64,000 bases of DNA from NCBI RefSeq assembly GCF_022601735.1, contig NZ_JAKUMM010000006.1:23340-87339 (forward strand), in the 5' to 3' direction. A model generated the notes under the pieces. That model did not search any database, was not told the origin of the DNA, and saw only the letters and a list, made by a program, of their open reading frames with translations. This DNA comes from Atopomonas sediminilitoris. GTDB lineage: Bacteria > Pseudomonadota > Gammaproteobacteria > Pseudomonadales > Pseudomonadaceae. Below, one piece after another: positions 56,994-64,000 of this stretch. Within the stretch, counting starts at the first letter, position 1. Each line of letters begins with the position of its first letter. Position numbers and translations under genes: made by a program.

Positions 56994-57010
56994 GGTTAAC
57001 CCCTGATCGG

Positions 57011-57577
57011 TTAAGCCTTGGGCAAGGTTACGCCCGTTTGGCCTTGGTATTTGCCACCCCGATCGCGGTACGACACTTCGCACACTTCGTCTGATTCGAA
57101 GAACAGCATCTGCGCCACACCTTCGTGGGCGTAAATTTTTGCCGGCAGATTGGTCGTGTTGGAGAACTCCAGCGTCACGTGGCCTTCCCACTCCGGCTCA
57201 AGCGGGGTGACGTTAACGATAATGCCGCAACGCGCATAAGTGCTTTTGCCCAAGCAGATGGTCAGCACGTTACGCGGAATGCGGAAGTACTCCACGGTGC
57301 GCGCCAACGCAAAGGAGTTCGGCGGGATGATGCACACATCGCTTTGGATATCGACAAAGCTGCGCTCGTCGAAGTTTTTCGGGTCAACGATCGCCGAGTG
57401 AATATTGGTGAACACCTTGAATTCATTGGCACAGCGCACATCGTAGCCGTAGCTCGAGACACCGTAAGAAATCACGCGCTGGTCGCCGGCATCGCGCACT
57501 TGGCGCTCAACGAAGGGTTCAATCATGCCGTGCTCTTGCGACATGCGGCGAATCCACTGGTCCGACTTGATGCTCAT
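57011..57577 (-). CDS. dcd: dCTP deaminase
   Basis: Deaminates dCTP to dUTP for thymidylate synthesis. The 188-residue protein has the expected [17 protein letters not shown], the [19 protein letters not shown] stretch and the active-site region [10 protein letters not shown], plus [15 protein letters not shown] with the catalytic Glu. The order dcd-apbC-metG matches Pseudomonas. Confidence 0.97.
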   Translation of the reverse strand: MSIKSDQWIRRMSQEHGMIEPFVERQVRDAGDQRVISYGVSSYGYDVRCANEFKVFTNIHSAIVDPKNFDERSFVDIQSDVCIIPPNSFALARTVEYFRIPRNVLTICLGKSTYARCGIIVNVTPLEPEWEGHVTLEFSNTTNLPAKIYAHEGVAQMLFFESDEVCEVSYRDRGGKYQGQTGVTLPKA

Positions 57578-57665
57578 ACTGGTGTCCTGCGCGCTGAATT
57601 AAAAAGTGGCTGCATCTTAGCGGCTGGTTCGCGCGCGGCCAAGCGGCGAACCCGCCCTGACAAAG

Positions 57666-58757
57666 TCAATCGTCGCTGACTTCAATGCTCGGCATAGCGG
57701 GTGCTTGGCTGTTCAAACTGGCCAAACGCGCCGCGGTGTGCCGTGCTAAATCTTGGTAGACCATGCTGATTTGGCATTCAGGCTCGGCCAACACCGTCGG
57801 CTTGCCGCTGTCGGATTGCTCGCGAATCAAGATCGATAGCGGCAGCGAAGCCAATAACTCCACACCGTATTGCTCAGCCAAGCGCGCCCCGCCGCCTTCA
57901 CCAAACAGGTGCTCGCTGTGCCCGCAGTTAGAGCAAATATGCACCGCCATGTTCTCCACCACGCCCAGCACGGGGATATGCACCTTGCTGAACATTTCGA
58001 TGCCTTTCTTGGCATCCAACAGGGCCAGATCCTGCGGCGTGGTCACAATCACCGAGCCTGCCACCGGCACTTTTTGCGCCAACGTCAGTTGGATATCGCC
58101 GGTACCCGGCGGCATATCCACCACCAGATAATCCAAGTCGCTCCAGGCCGTTTGCGTGATCAACTGCAACAGCGCGCCGGACACCATCGGCCCGCGCCAG
58201 ACCATCGGCGTGTTGTCGTCAACCAAAAAGGCCATCGACATCAATTCAATGCCGTGCGCCTTAAGCGGTACAAAGTGCTTTTGATCTTGCACCGCAGGCT
58301 TAGTGCCCGCCGGCACGCCAAACAAAATACCTTGGCTGGGGCCGTAAATATCGGCGTCCAACACGCCCACCTTGGCCCCGTCGCGCGCTAACGCCAGCGC
58401 CAAGTTGGCCGCCGTGGTGCTTTTACCAACGCCGCCTTTGCCTGAGGCCACGGCGATGATGTTCTTCACCCCCTGCATGCCCGGCACCTGCACTTGCGTG
58501 CGGCCAGCGCTGACCTGCCAATCGATGCTGATCTGCGCTGATACCTCCAACTGACTGGCGAGCATCATCTCGAGCATTTGCGCCACGCCGGTGGTCTGCA
58601 AACCCGCCGGGTACGGCAGGGTGAAGTGCGCGCGCACTCCCGATTCGTCCACGTTCAACTCACGCAGACAATCGGCGGCAAACAGGTTGGCATTCAAATA
58701 AGGGTCTTGATACTGACTGAGAACAGCCAGCACCGCATCGCGGCTAACAGCGGCCAT
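57666..58757 (-). CDS. apbC: Iron-sulfur cluster carrier ATPase ApbC (Mrp)
   Basis: A 363-residue protein with an N-terminal MIP18/DUF59 domain (about 1-80) and a P-loop ATPase domain. The deviant Walker A is GKGGVGKSTTAAN (near residue 108). The conserved CxxC that holds a bridging Fe-S cluster is in HICSNCGHSEH. It moves Fe-S clusters to apoproteins; the adjacent rnf genes encode Fe-S proteins, though the closeness may be chance. Divergent from metG. Confidence 0.95.
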   Translation of the reverse strand: MAAVSRDAVLAVLSQYQDPYLNANLFAADCLRELNVDESGVRAHFTLPYPAGLQTTGVAQMLEMMLASQLEVSAQISIDWQVSAGRTQVQVPGMQGVKNIIAVASGKGGVGKSTTAANLALALARDGAKVGVLDADIYGPSQGILFGVPAGTKPAVQDQKHFVPLKAHGIELMSMAFLVDDNTPMVWRGPMVSGALLQLITQTAWSDLDYLVVDMPPGTGDIQLTLAQKVPVAGSVIVTTPQDLALLDAKKGIEMFSKVHIPVLGVVENMAVHICSNCGHSEHLFGEGGGARLAEQYGVELLASLPLSILIREQSDSGKPTVLAEPECQISMVYQDLARHTAARLASLNSQAPAMPSIEVSDD

Positions 58758-58901
58758 AGCGCAACTCCAAGCGAAGCAGAAAAACAGGCGCGTATGCTAA
58801 CAGACTGCTGCCGCGCACGGGTTTGACCTGACGCGCTGTGGTAGCACTGGCAGCTCTGGTATAGTTCCGCTCTTGTTTTAAGCGACTAGCGATGCGTACC
58901 C

Positions 58902-60950
58902 ATGTCCGATACTTCCCGCCAAATTCTTGTTACCAGTGCCCTCCCCTACGCCAATGGCTCGATTCATTTGGGGCACATGCTGGAATATATCCAGACGGAT
59001 ATCTGGGTGCGCTTTCAAAAACTGCGCGGGCACAACGCCACCTATGTTTGCGCTGACGATGCCCACGGCTCGGCCATCATGCTGCGCGCCGAACGCGAAG
59101 GCATCACCGCCGAACAGCTGATCGACGGCGTGCGCGCCGAGCACATGGCTGACTTCGCCGCGTTCCAGGTCGACTTCGACAACTACCACTCCACCCACAG
59201 CGACGAAAACCGCGAACTGGCGAGCATGGTTTACACCCGCCTGCGCGACGCGGGGCACATCGCGACGCGTCCGGTCACCCAGTATTTCGATCCGGACAAA
59301 GGCATGTTCTTGGCCGACCGCTTCATCAAGGGCACCTGCCCTAAGTGTGCGGCCGAAGATCAGTACGGCGACAACTGCGAATCCTGCGGTGCCACCTACG
59401 CGCCCACCGAGCTGAAGAACCCGCGCTCGGCCATCTCCGGCGCTACGCCGGTGCTGAAAGAGTCGCAGCACTTCTTCTTTAAGCTGCCGGACTTCGACGC
59501 AATGCTCAAAAGCTGGACGCGCTCCGGCACCTTGCAAGAATCCGTCGCCAACAAGATCGCCGAATGGCTGGATGCCGGCCTGCAAGAGTGGGATATCAGC
59601 CGCGACGCGCCGTATTTCGGCTTTGAGATTCCGGGCGAGCCCGGCAAGTATTTCTACGTCTGGCTGGACGCCCCCATTGGCTACATGGCCAGCTTCAAAA
59701 ACCTGTGCGCCAAACGCCCAGAGCTCGACTTTGATGCCTACTGGGGCAAGGACTCCAGCGCCGAGCTGTATCACTTCATCGGCAAAGACATCGTCAACTT
59801 CCACGCCCTGTTTTGGCCGGCGATGCTTGAAGGCGCAGGCTTTCGCAAGCCCACCGCCGTTAACGTGCACGGCTACTTGACGGTTAACGGACAGAAGATG
59901 TCCAAGTCGCGCGGCACCTTTATCAAGGCGCGCACCTACCTCGACCACCTCAACCCCGAATACCTGCGTTACTACTACGCCAGCAAGTTGGGCAAGAGCG
60001 TCGACGATCTGGACCTGAACCTTGAAGACTTCGTACAGAAGGTCAACGCGGATCTGGTCGGCAAAGTGGTCAACATTGCCAGCCGCTGCGCGGGCTTTAT
60101 CCACAAAGGCAACAACGGTGTGCTAAGCATGCCGGCCTCTGAACCCAAGATCTGGCTTGCATTCCAAGACGCTGCACCCAGCATTGCCGAGGCCTATGAA
60201 GCGCGTGACTTCGCCCGTGCGATGCGCGAAACAATGGCACTTGCCGACATTGCCAATGCCTACATTGCCGACAAAGCTCCGTGGGCGCTAAACAAGCAAG
60301 AAGGCAAGCAAGATGAAGTGCAGGCCATTTGCTCTTTAGGGATTAATCTCTTCCGCAAGTTAGTCATCCTTCTCAAGCCAGTTCTGCCCAAACTTGCTGC
60401 CGATGCCGAAGCCTTTTTGAATGAAGCCCCACTTACTTGGGGTGATTATGACGTTCAACTTGCTAACCACACCCTCAACCCTTTCAGCGCCCTACTCACG
60501 CGCATTGAACCTGCCAAGATTGACGCCATGATCGAAGCCAGCAAAGAAGACCTTGCCGCCGAAGCCCCAAAAGCAGCTGCATCAAGCGGCAATGGTGAGT
60601 TGGTGAAAGCACCACTGGCCGCAGAGATCAACTTCGACGCCTTTGCAGCGGTCGATCTGCGCGTAGCCTTGATTGAAAAGTGCGAGTTCGTCGAAGGTGC
60701 CGACAAGCTACTGCGCCTAACGCTGAATATCGGCGACGCTCAACGCAACGTGTTTAGCGGCATCAAGAGCGCCTACCCTAACCCTGCCGAGCTTGAAGGT
60801 CGCCTGACCCTGTACGTTGCCAACTTGGCACCGCGCAAAATGAAATTCGGCATCAGCGAAGGCATGGTGTTGGCCGCCGGCCCCGGTGGCCAAGAGATCT
60901 TCCTGTTTAGCCCCGACAACGGCGCTAAACCCGGTCAGCGCGTGATGTAA
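58902..60950 (+). CDS. metG: Methionyl-tRNA synthetase
   Basis: Charges tRNA-Met with methionine. The 682-residue protein has the HIGH-type motif SIHLGHM near residue 22 and a zinc knuckle with CPKC and CESCG (about 145-161). KMSKS appears in KMSKSRGTF (near 335). The anticodon-binding helical domain follows, and a C-terminal tRNA-binding (EMAP-II-like) domain (about 580-682) provides dimerisation. From about 60230 to 60650 codon use shifts (many CTT Leu, lower GC), which may mark recombination. Confidence 0.97.
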   Translation: MSDTSRQILVTSALPYANGSIHLGHMLEYIQTDIWVRFQKLRGHNATYVCADDAHGSAIMLRAEREGITAEQLIDGVRAEHMADFAAFQVDFDNYHSTHSDENRELASMVYTRLRDAGHIATRPVTQYFDPDKGMFLADRFIKGTCPKCAAEDQYGDNCESCGATYAPTELKNPRSAISGATPVLKESQHFFFKLPDFDAMLKSWTRSGTLQESVANKIAEWLDAGLQEWDISRDAPYFGFEIPGEPGKYFYVWLDAPIGYMASFKNLCAKRPELDFDAYWGKDSSAELYHFIGKDIVNFHALFWPAMLEGAGFRKPTAVNVHGYLTVNGQKMSKSRGTFIKARTYLDHLNPEYLRYYYASKLGKSVDDLDLNLEDFVQKVNADLVGKVVNIASRCAGFIHKGNNGVLSMPASEPKIWLAFQDAAPSIAEAYEARDFARAMRETMALADIANAYIADKAPWALNKQEGKQDEVQAICSLGINLFRKLVILLKPVLPKLAADAEAFLNEAPLTWGDYDVQLANHTLNPFSALLTRIEPAKIDAMIEASKEDLAAEAPKAAASSGNGELVKAPLAAEINFDAFAAVDLRVALIEKCEFVEGADKLLRLTLNIGDAQRNVFSGIKSAYPNPAELEGRLTLYVANLAPRKMKFGISEGMVLAAGPGGQEIFLFSPDNGAKPGQRVM

Positions 60951-61165
60951 ACCACTCGGCTGCGCGGGCCGGCCATCACGGCACCCGCGCTAGGCTGTAG
61001 CAAGACAACCAGCAATAGCGGCTAAGCTTATGCTTATAAGCTATTAAAAATACAGGCAATCTGGGTTGTATGGCATAAATTGCTTCCCAGATAATAACGG
61101 GCTTTGTCCGCCGGCCTTCTTGGCTCGCGACAACGCTTAATAGCCAACATGGGATAGCACATACC
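60951..61165. other. Intergenic region metG-rnfA
   Basis: About 215 bp likely holding the rnf promoter. A GC-rich dyad GCGCGGG / CCCGCGC (60962-60968, 60984-60990) may end metG, though no T-tract follows. A 7-bp inverted repeat AGCTTAT-N4-ATAAGCT lies at 61025-61042, followed by an AT-rich run. No clear FNR box. Confidence 0.45.
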
Positions 61166-61750
61166 GTGACTGAATTTGCCCTGATCTTGGTCAGCTCGAT
61201 CCTGGTCAACAACTTTGTCTTGGTGCAGTTTCTCGGTCTATGCCCGTTCATGGGTGTGTCCAAGAAGCTGGAGACCGCCATTGGCATGTCGTTGGCGACC
61301 ACCTTTGTGCTGACCCTCGCGGCAATTTGCAGCTATCTGGTGCAAGCCTATGTGCTTAAACCGCTGGATTTAGAGTTTTTACGCACCATCGCCTTTATTT
61401 TGGTGATCGCCGTGGTGGTGCAATTCACTGAGATGGTGGTGCACAAAACCAGCCCCCTGCTGTACCGCGTGCTGGGTGTCTTCTTGCCCTTAATCACCAC
61501 CAACTGCGCCGTGCTGGGCGTGGCGCTGCTCAATGCCAACAAGCTGGAACAAACCTTCGCCAAGGCCGCGATCTTTGGCTTTGGCGCCGCCATCGGCTTT
61601 GCGCTGGTACTGGTGCTATTTGCCGCCATGCGCGAGCGCATTGCCATTGCCGATGTCCCCAAGCCGTTCCAAGGTGCCGCCATCGGTCTGATTACCGCCG
61701 GCTTGATGTCACTGGCCTTTATGGGCTTCAGCGGTCTGGTCAAGTTGTGA
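61166..61750 (+). CDS. rnfA: Rnf/Rsx complex membrane subunit A
   Basis: A 194-residue inner-membrane protein with six helices, part of the ion-pumping ferredoxin:NAD oxidoreductase (Rnf) or the SoxR-reducing Rsx complex. The start [20 protein letters not shown] and the internal [10 protein letters not shown] are invariant. GTG 61166 is used. rnfB follows after 10 nt. Confidence 0.96.
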   Translation: MTEFALILVSSILVNNFVLVQFLGLCPFMGVSKKLETAIGMSLATTFVLTLAAICSYLVQAYVLKPLDLEFLRTIAFILVIAVVVQFTEMVVHKTSPLLYRVLGVFLPLITTNCAVLGVALLNANKLEQTFAKAAIFGFGAAIGFALVLVLFAAMRERIAIADVPKPFQGAAIGLITAGLMSLAFMGFSGLVKL

Positions 61751-61760
61751 GGACGCACGC

Positions 61761-62342
61761 ATGAGTTTGTTAGTTTCTGCGGTACTCGCCCTGCTGGTCA
61801 TCTGCCTGATTTGCGGTGGCATTCTCGGCTACGCCGCGATTCGTTTCCGCGTCGAAGGCAACCCCATCGTCGACCAAATCAACACCCTACTGCCGCAAAC
61901 ACAGTGCGGGCAGTGTGGCTATCCCGGTTGTAAGCCCTACGCCGAAGCCATCGCTGGCGGCGACAAAATCAACAAATGCCCACCCGGCGGACAAGCCACG
62001 GTGCAAGCCTTAGCCGACTTGCTCGATGTCGAGCCCGAACCGCTGGACGCCGAAGGCGGCGAAAAACCACCGATGGTGGCCGTCATCCGCGAAGCCGAAT
62101 GCATTGGCTGCACCAAGTGCATCCAAGCCTGCCCAATCGACGCCATTCTCGGCGCCGCCAAGCAGATGCACACCGTCATCGCCAGTGAATGCACCGGCTG
62201 CGATCTCTGCGTTGAGCCCTGTCCCGTGGACTGCATCGACATGGTGCCCTTAGCCACCACCACGCGTAACTGGAAGTGGCAGCTGCCCAACCAAGCCCCG
62301 CAATTGATTGCCACCGACGCCGGACGAGGAGAAGCCGCATGA
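61761..62342 (+). CDS. rnfB: Rnf/Rsx complex iron-sulfur subunit B
   Basis: A 193-residue membrane-anchored Fe-S protein. An N-terminal helix (about 5-25) is followed by a 4Fe-4S domain with CGQCGYPGC and a downstream Cys. Two ferredoxin-type clusters come next ([12 protein letters not shown] and [12 protein letters not shown]). It carries electrons inside the complex. Its stop overlaps the rnfC ATG (ATGA). Confidence 0.96.
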   Translation: MSLLVSAVLALLVICLICGGILGYAAIRFRVEGNPIVDQINTLLPQTQCGQCGYPGCKPYAEAIAGGDKINKCPPGGQATVQALADLLDVEPEPLDAEGGEKPPMVAVIREAECIGCTKCIQACPIDAILGAAKQMHTVIASECTGCDLCVEPCPVDCIDMVPLATTTRNWKWQLPNQAPQLIATDAGRGEAA

Positions 62343-64000
62343 GTCACAGTGCGAGCGCCCAGCGTATTTGGGACATTCCCGGCGGCATCCACCCGCCTGA
62401 GCACAAGCACGAATCCACCGGCTGTGCGATCGCCCAAGCACCACTGCCTAAGCAACTGATTCTGCCGCTGGCCCAGCACATTGGTGCGCCCGGCATGCCC
62501 TTGGTCAGGGTCGGCGAACGCGTCCTCAAAGGCCAGCCGATTGCCGCCGCCGAAGGTTTTGTCAGCGTGCCGCTGCATGCGCCCACCTCGGGCACCGTGC
62601 GTTTTATCGGCCCTGTGCCCTACCCCCACGTATCCGGTTTGCTTGAGCAAGGCATCGTGATTGATTGCGATGGCCTCGATGAGGCGGTCGAGTGTGACCC
62701 TTGGCCAGATTTTCGCGAGCGTGAACCGCAGGCCTTGTTGGAAAAGATCCGCCAAAGCGGCATCAGCGGCATGGGCGGCGCGGGCTTCCCCACGGCGGTC
62801 AAACTCAGCGCGCGGCGACAAGATAAGCTGCACACGCTGGTGATCAACGGCACCGAATGCGAGCCCTACATCACCGCCGACGACATGCTGATGCGCGAGC
62901 GCGCCAACGCCATCGTCAGCGGCATCGAAATCCTCATGCACATTCTGCAACCGCAGGAAGTTCTGCTCGGCATCGAAGACAACAAGCCACAAGCCATTGC
63001 CGCACTGCGCATGGCCACCAGCGGCACACCGATTAAGGTGGTGGTGTTCCCGACCAAATACCCATCTGGCGGCGAGAAACAGCTCATCCAAATCCTCACT
63101 GGCCGTGAAGTGCCGGTGGGTGGTTTGCCGGCCGATATCGGCATCGTGTGCCAAAACGTCGGCACCTGCGAAGCCATTGCCCGCGCAGTGATCGAAGGCC
63201 GCCCGCTGATTAGCCGCATCACCACATTGACCGGCGCGGCGCTCGCGCGACCACAAAACGTCGAATGCTTACTCGGCACCCCGGTGCGTGAACTGCTTGA
63301 ATTTTCCGGCTTTCAAGCTGAGCACCTAGAGCGCTTGGTGATGGGCGGTCCGATGATGGGCTTCACCCTGCCCAGCCTAGACGTGCCAGTGGTCAAAACC
63401 AGCAACTGCTTACTGGCCGCCAGCCGCAAAGAGCTGCCGCCACCACCGCCGGCGCAGCCATGCATCCGCTGTGGCGACTGTGCCCAAGCGTGCCCCGCCA
63501 GCCTTCTGCCGCAACAGCTGCACTTTTTTGCCCAAGGCAAAGAGTACGAACAACTCAAAGCCCAGCACCTGTTCGACTGTATCGAATGCGGCGCCTGCGC
63601 TTACGTCTGCCCCTCCAGCATTCCCTTGGTGCAGTACTACCGCGCCGCCAAGGCTGAGATTCGCGAACTGGAGCAAAAGCACCATAAGGCCGAGCACTCC
63701 AAGGTTCGCTTCGAGCAACGTCAAGATCGCCTGCAACGCGAAACCGAACGCAAAGAAGCCGAGCGCAAAGCCCGCCTAGAGCGCGCAGCCGCACTCAAAG
63801 CCGAACAAGCGCAAGCCGCCGACACGCCACAGGCCGACATCGCCCGCGTGCAAGCACAAAGCGCCAGCGCAGGCTTAAGCGAGCAGCACAAAAAGGCCAA
63901 GATCGAAGTATCGATGGCCCGCGCGCAATTGAAGAAGGCCGAAAAACAACTCGCTGCCAACGCCAGCGCCGAGCTTGAGCAGCAAGTCAGCCAGCTGCGC
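62339..64000 (+). CDS. rnfC: Rnf/Rsx complex subunit C (3' end outside window)
   Basis: At least 554 residues; the frame is open to the window edge. The N-terminal RnfC barrel-sandwich domain is followed by the NADH/FMN-binding Complex1_51K-like domain ([26 protein letters not shown]). Two 4Fe-4S clusters ([24 protein letters not shown]) lie at about 375-425. After that an Ala/Lys/Glu/Gln-rich coiled extension begins, as in gammaproteobacterial RnfC. ATG 62339 overlaps the rnfB stop. Confidence 0.95.
   Translation, partial: MSHSASAQRIWDIPGGIHPPEHKHESTGCAIAQAPLPKQLILPLAQHIGAPGMPLVRVGERVLKGQPIAAAEGFVSVPLHAPTSGTVRFIGPVPYPHVSGLLEQGIVIDCDGLDEAVECDPWPDFREREPQALLEKIRQSGISGMGGAGFPTAVKLSARRQDKLHTLVINGTECEPYITADDMLMRERANAIVSGIEILMHILQPQEVLLGIEDNKPQAIAALRMATSGTPIKVVVFPTKYPSGGEKQLIQILTGREVPVGGLPADIGIVCQNVGTCEAIARAVIEGRPLISRITTLTGAALARPQNVECLLGTPVRELLEFSGFQAEHLERLVMGGPMMGFTLPSLDVPVVKTSNCLLAASRKELPPPPPAQPCIRCGDCAQACPASLLPQQLHFFAQGKEYEQLKAQHLFDCIECGACAYVCPSSIPLVQYYRAAKAEIRELEQKHHKAEHSKVRFEQRQDRLQRETERKEAERKARLERAAALKAEQAQAADTPQADIARVQAQSASAGLSEQHKKAKIEVSMARAQLKKAEKQLAANASAELEQQVSQLR

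Noticed and set aside
58878..60104. 408-codon open frame antisense to metG
   Set aside because: It mirrors the metG codons, has no ribosome site and no family likeness; metG has all its motifs.
61937..63256. 439-codon open frame antisense to rnfB-rnfC
   Set aside because: His/Ala/Gly-rich translation typical of a shadow frame opposite well-supported genes.
1..64000. CRISPR array, prophage, toxin-antitoxin or secondary-metabolite cluster
   Set aside because: No regularly spaced repeats, phage structural genes, paired small genes or biosynthetic megasynthases were seen.

Overview
The window is ordinary-looking chromosome of a gammaproteobacterium, most likely a member of or close relative of the Pseudomonadaceae. 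The evidence is gene order and protein likeness: tRNA-Gln / prs / rplY / pth / ychF / tRNA-Met; zapE / hydrolase / yhcB; dcd / apbC / metG; rnfABC; a bauR-bauA-bauC beta-alanine locus; roxSR; a full-length MorA-like protein and a QuiP-like acylase. The DNA is moderately GC-rich and densely coded, with short intergenic gaps and many clear hairpin terminators. I see no prophage, CRISPR array, complete insertion sequence or rRNA operon.

Layout. 1-3.9 kb: two tandem tRNA-Gln(TTG) genes, PRPP synthase, ribosomal protein L25, peptidyl-tRNA hydrolase, the YchF ATPase and elongator tRNA-Met. 3.9-5.0 kb: a small accessory patch with an orphan DUF7079-like gene and a decayed IS3-family element. 5-7.4 kb: zapE, an alpha/beta hydrolase and yhcB/zapG. 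7.4-11.6 kb: the aapJQMP polar amino-acid ABC importer (minus strand). 12.1-15.4 kb: a carboxylesterase, a cNMP-binding diguanylate cyclase and RhlB. 15.5-19.7 kb: an RND efflux pair. 19.8-22 kb: moaCD and PhoH. 22.2-24.1 kb: yjdM, an SPFH protein and a Gre-like factor. 24.3-28.2 kb: the bau locus. 28.3-30.3 kb: sdaA and two small genes. 30.3-35.3 kb: a TetR-controlled RND operon. 35.4-38.4 kb: a minimal chemoreceptor and RoxSR. 38.6-44.2 kb: dppABCDF. 44.3-47.2 kb: a SIMPL protein, ettA and a DUF3429 protein. 47.3-57 kb: MorA-like GGDEF/EAL protein, haloalkane dehalogenase, QuiP-like acylase and a dCache diguanylate cyclase. 57-64 kb: dcd, apbC, metG, rnfA, rnfB and the start of rnfC (cut by the window end).

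Functional themes are nutrient import (amino acids, dipeptides, beta-alanine use), translation and nucleotide housekeeping, export (two RND systems), redox control and electron transfer (RoxSR, Rnf), and c-di-GMP signalling (two GGDEF proteins and one GGDEF-EAL protein). The most useful non-coding observations are a paired operator in front of the tetR-RND operon, a RegA/RoxR-type site next to an FNR/Anr-like box in front of roxS, a BauR-type dyad, probable attenuators inside prs-rplY, aapJ-aapQ and dppA-dppB, and a dcd terminator buried in the 3' end of the facing GGDEF gene. I found no convincing previously undescribed multigene system; the accessory patch beside tRNA-Met is the only region that looks acquired.
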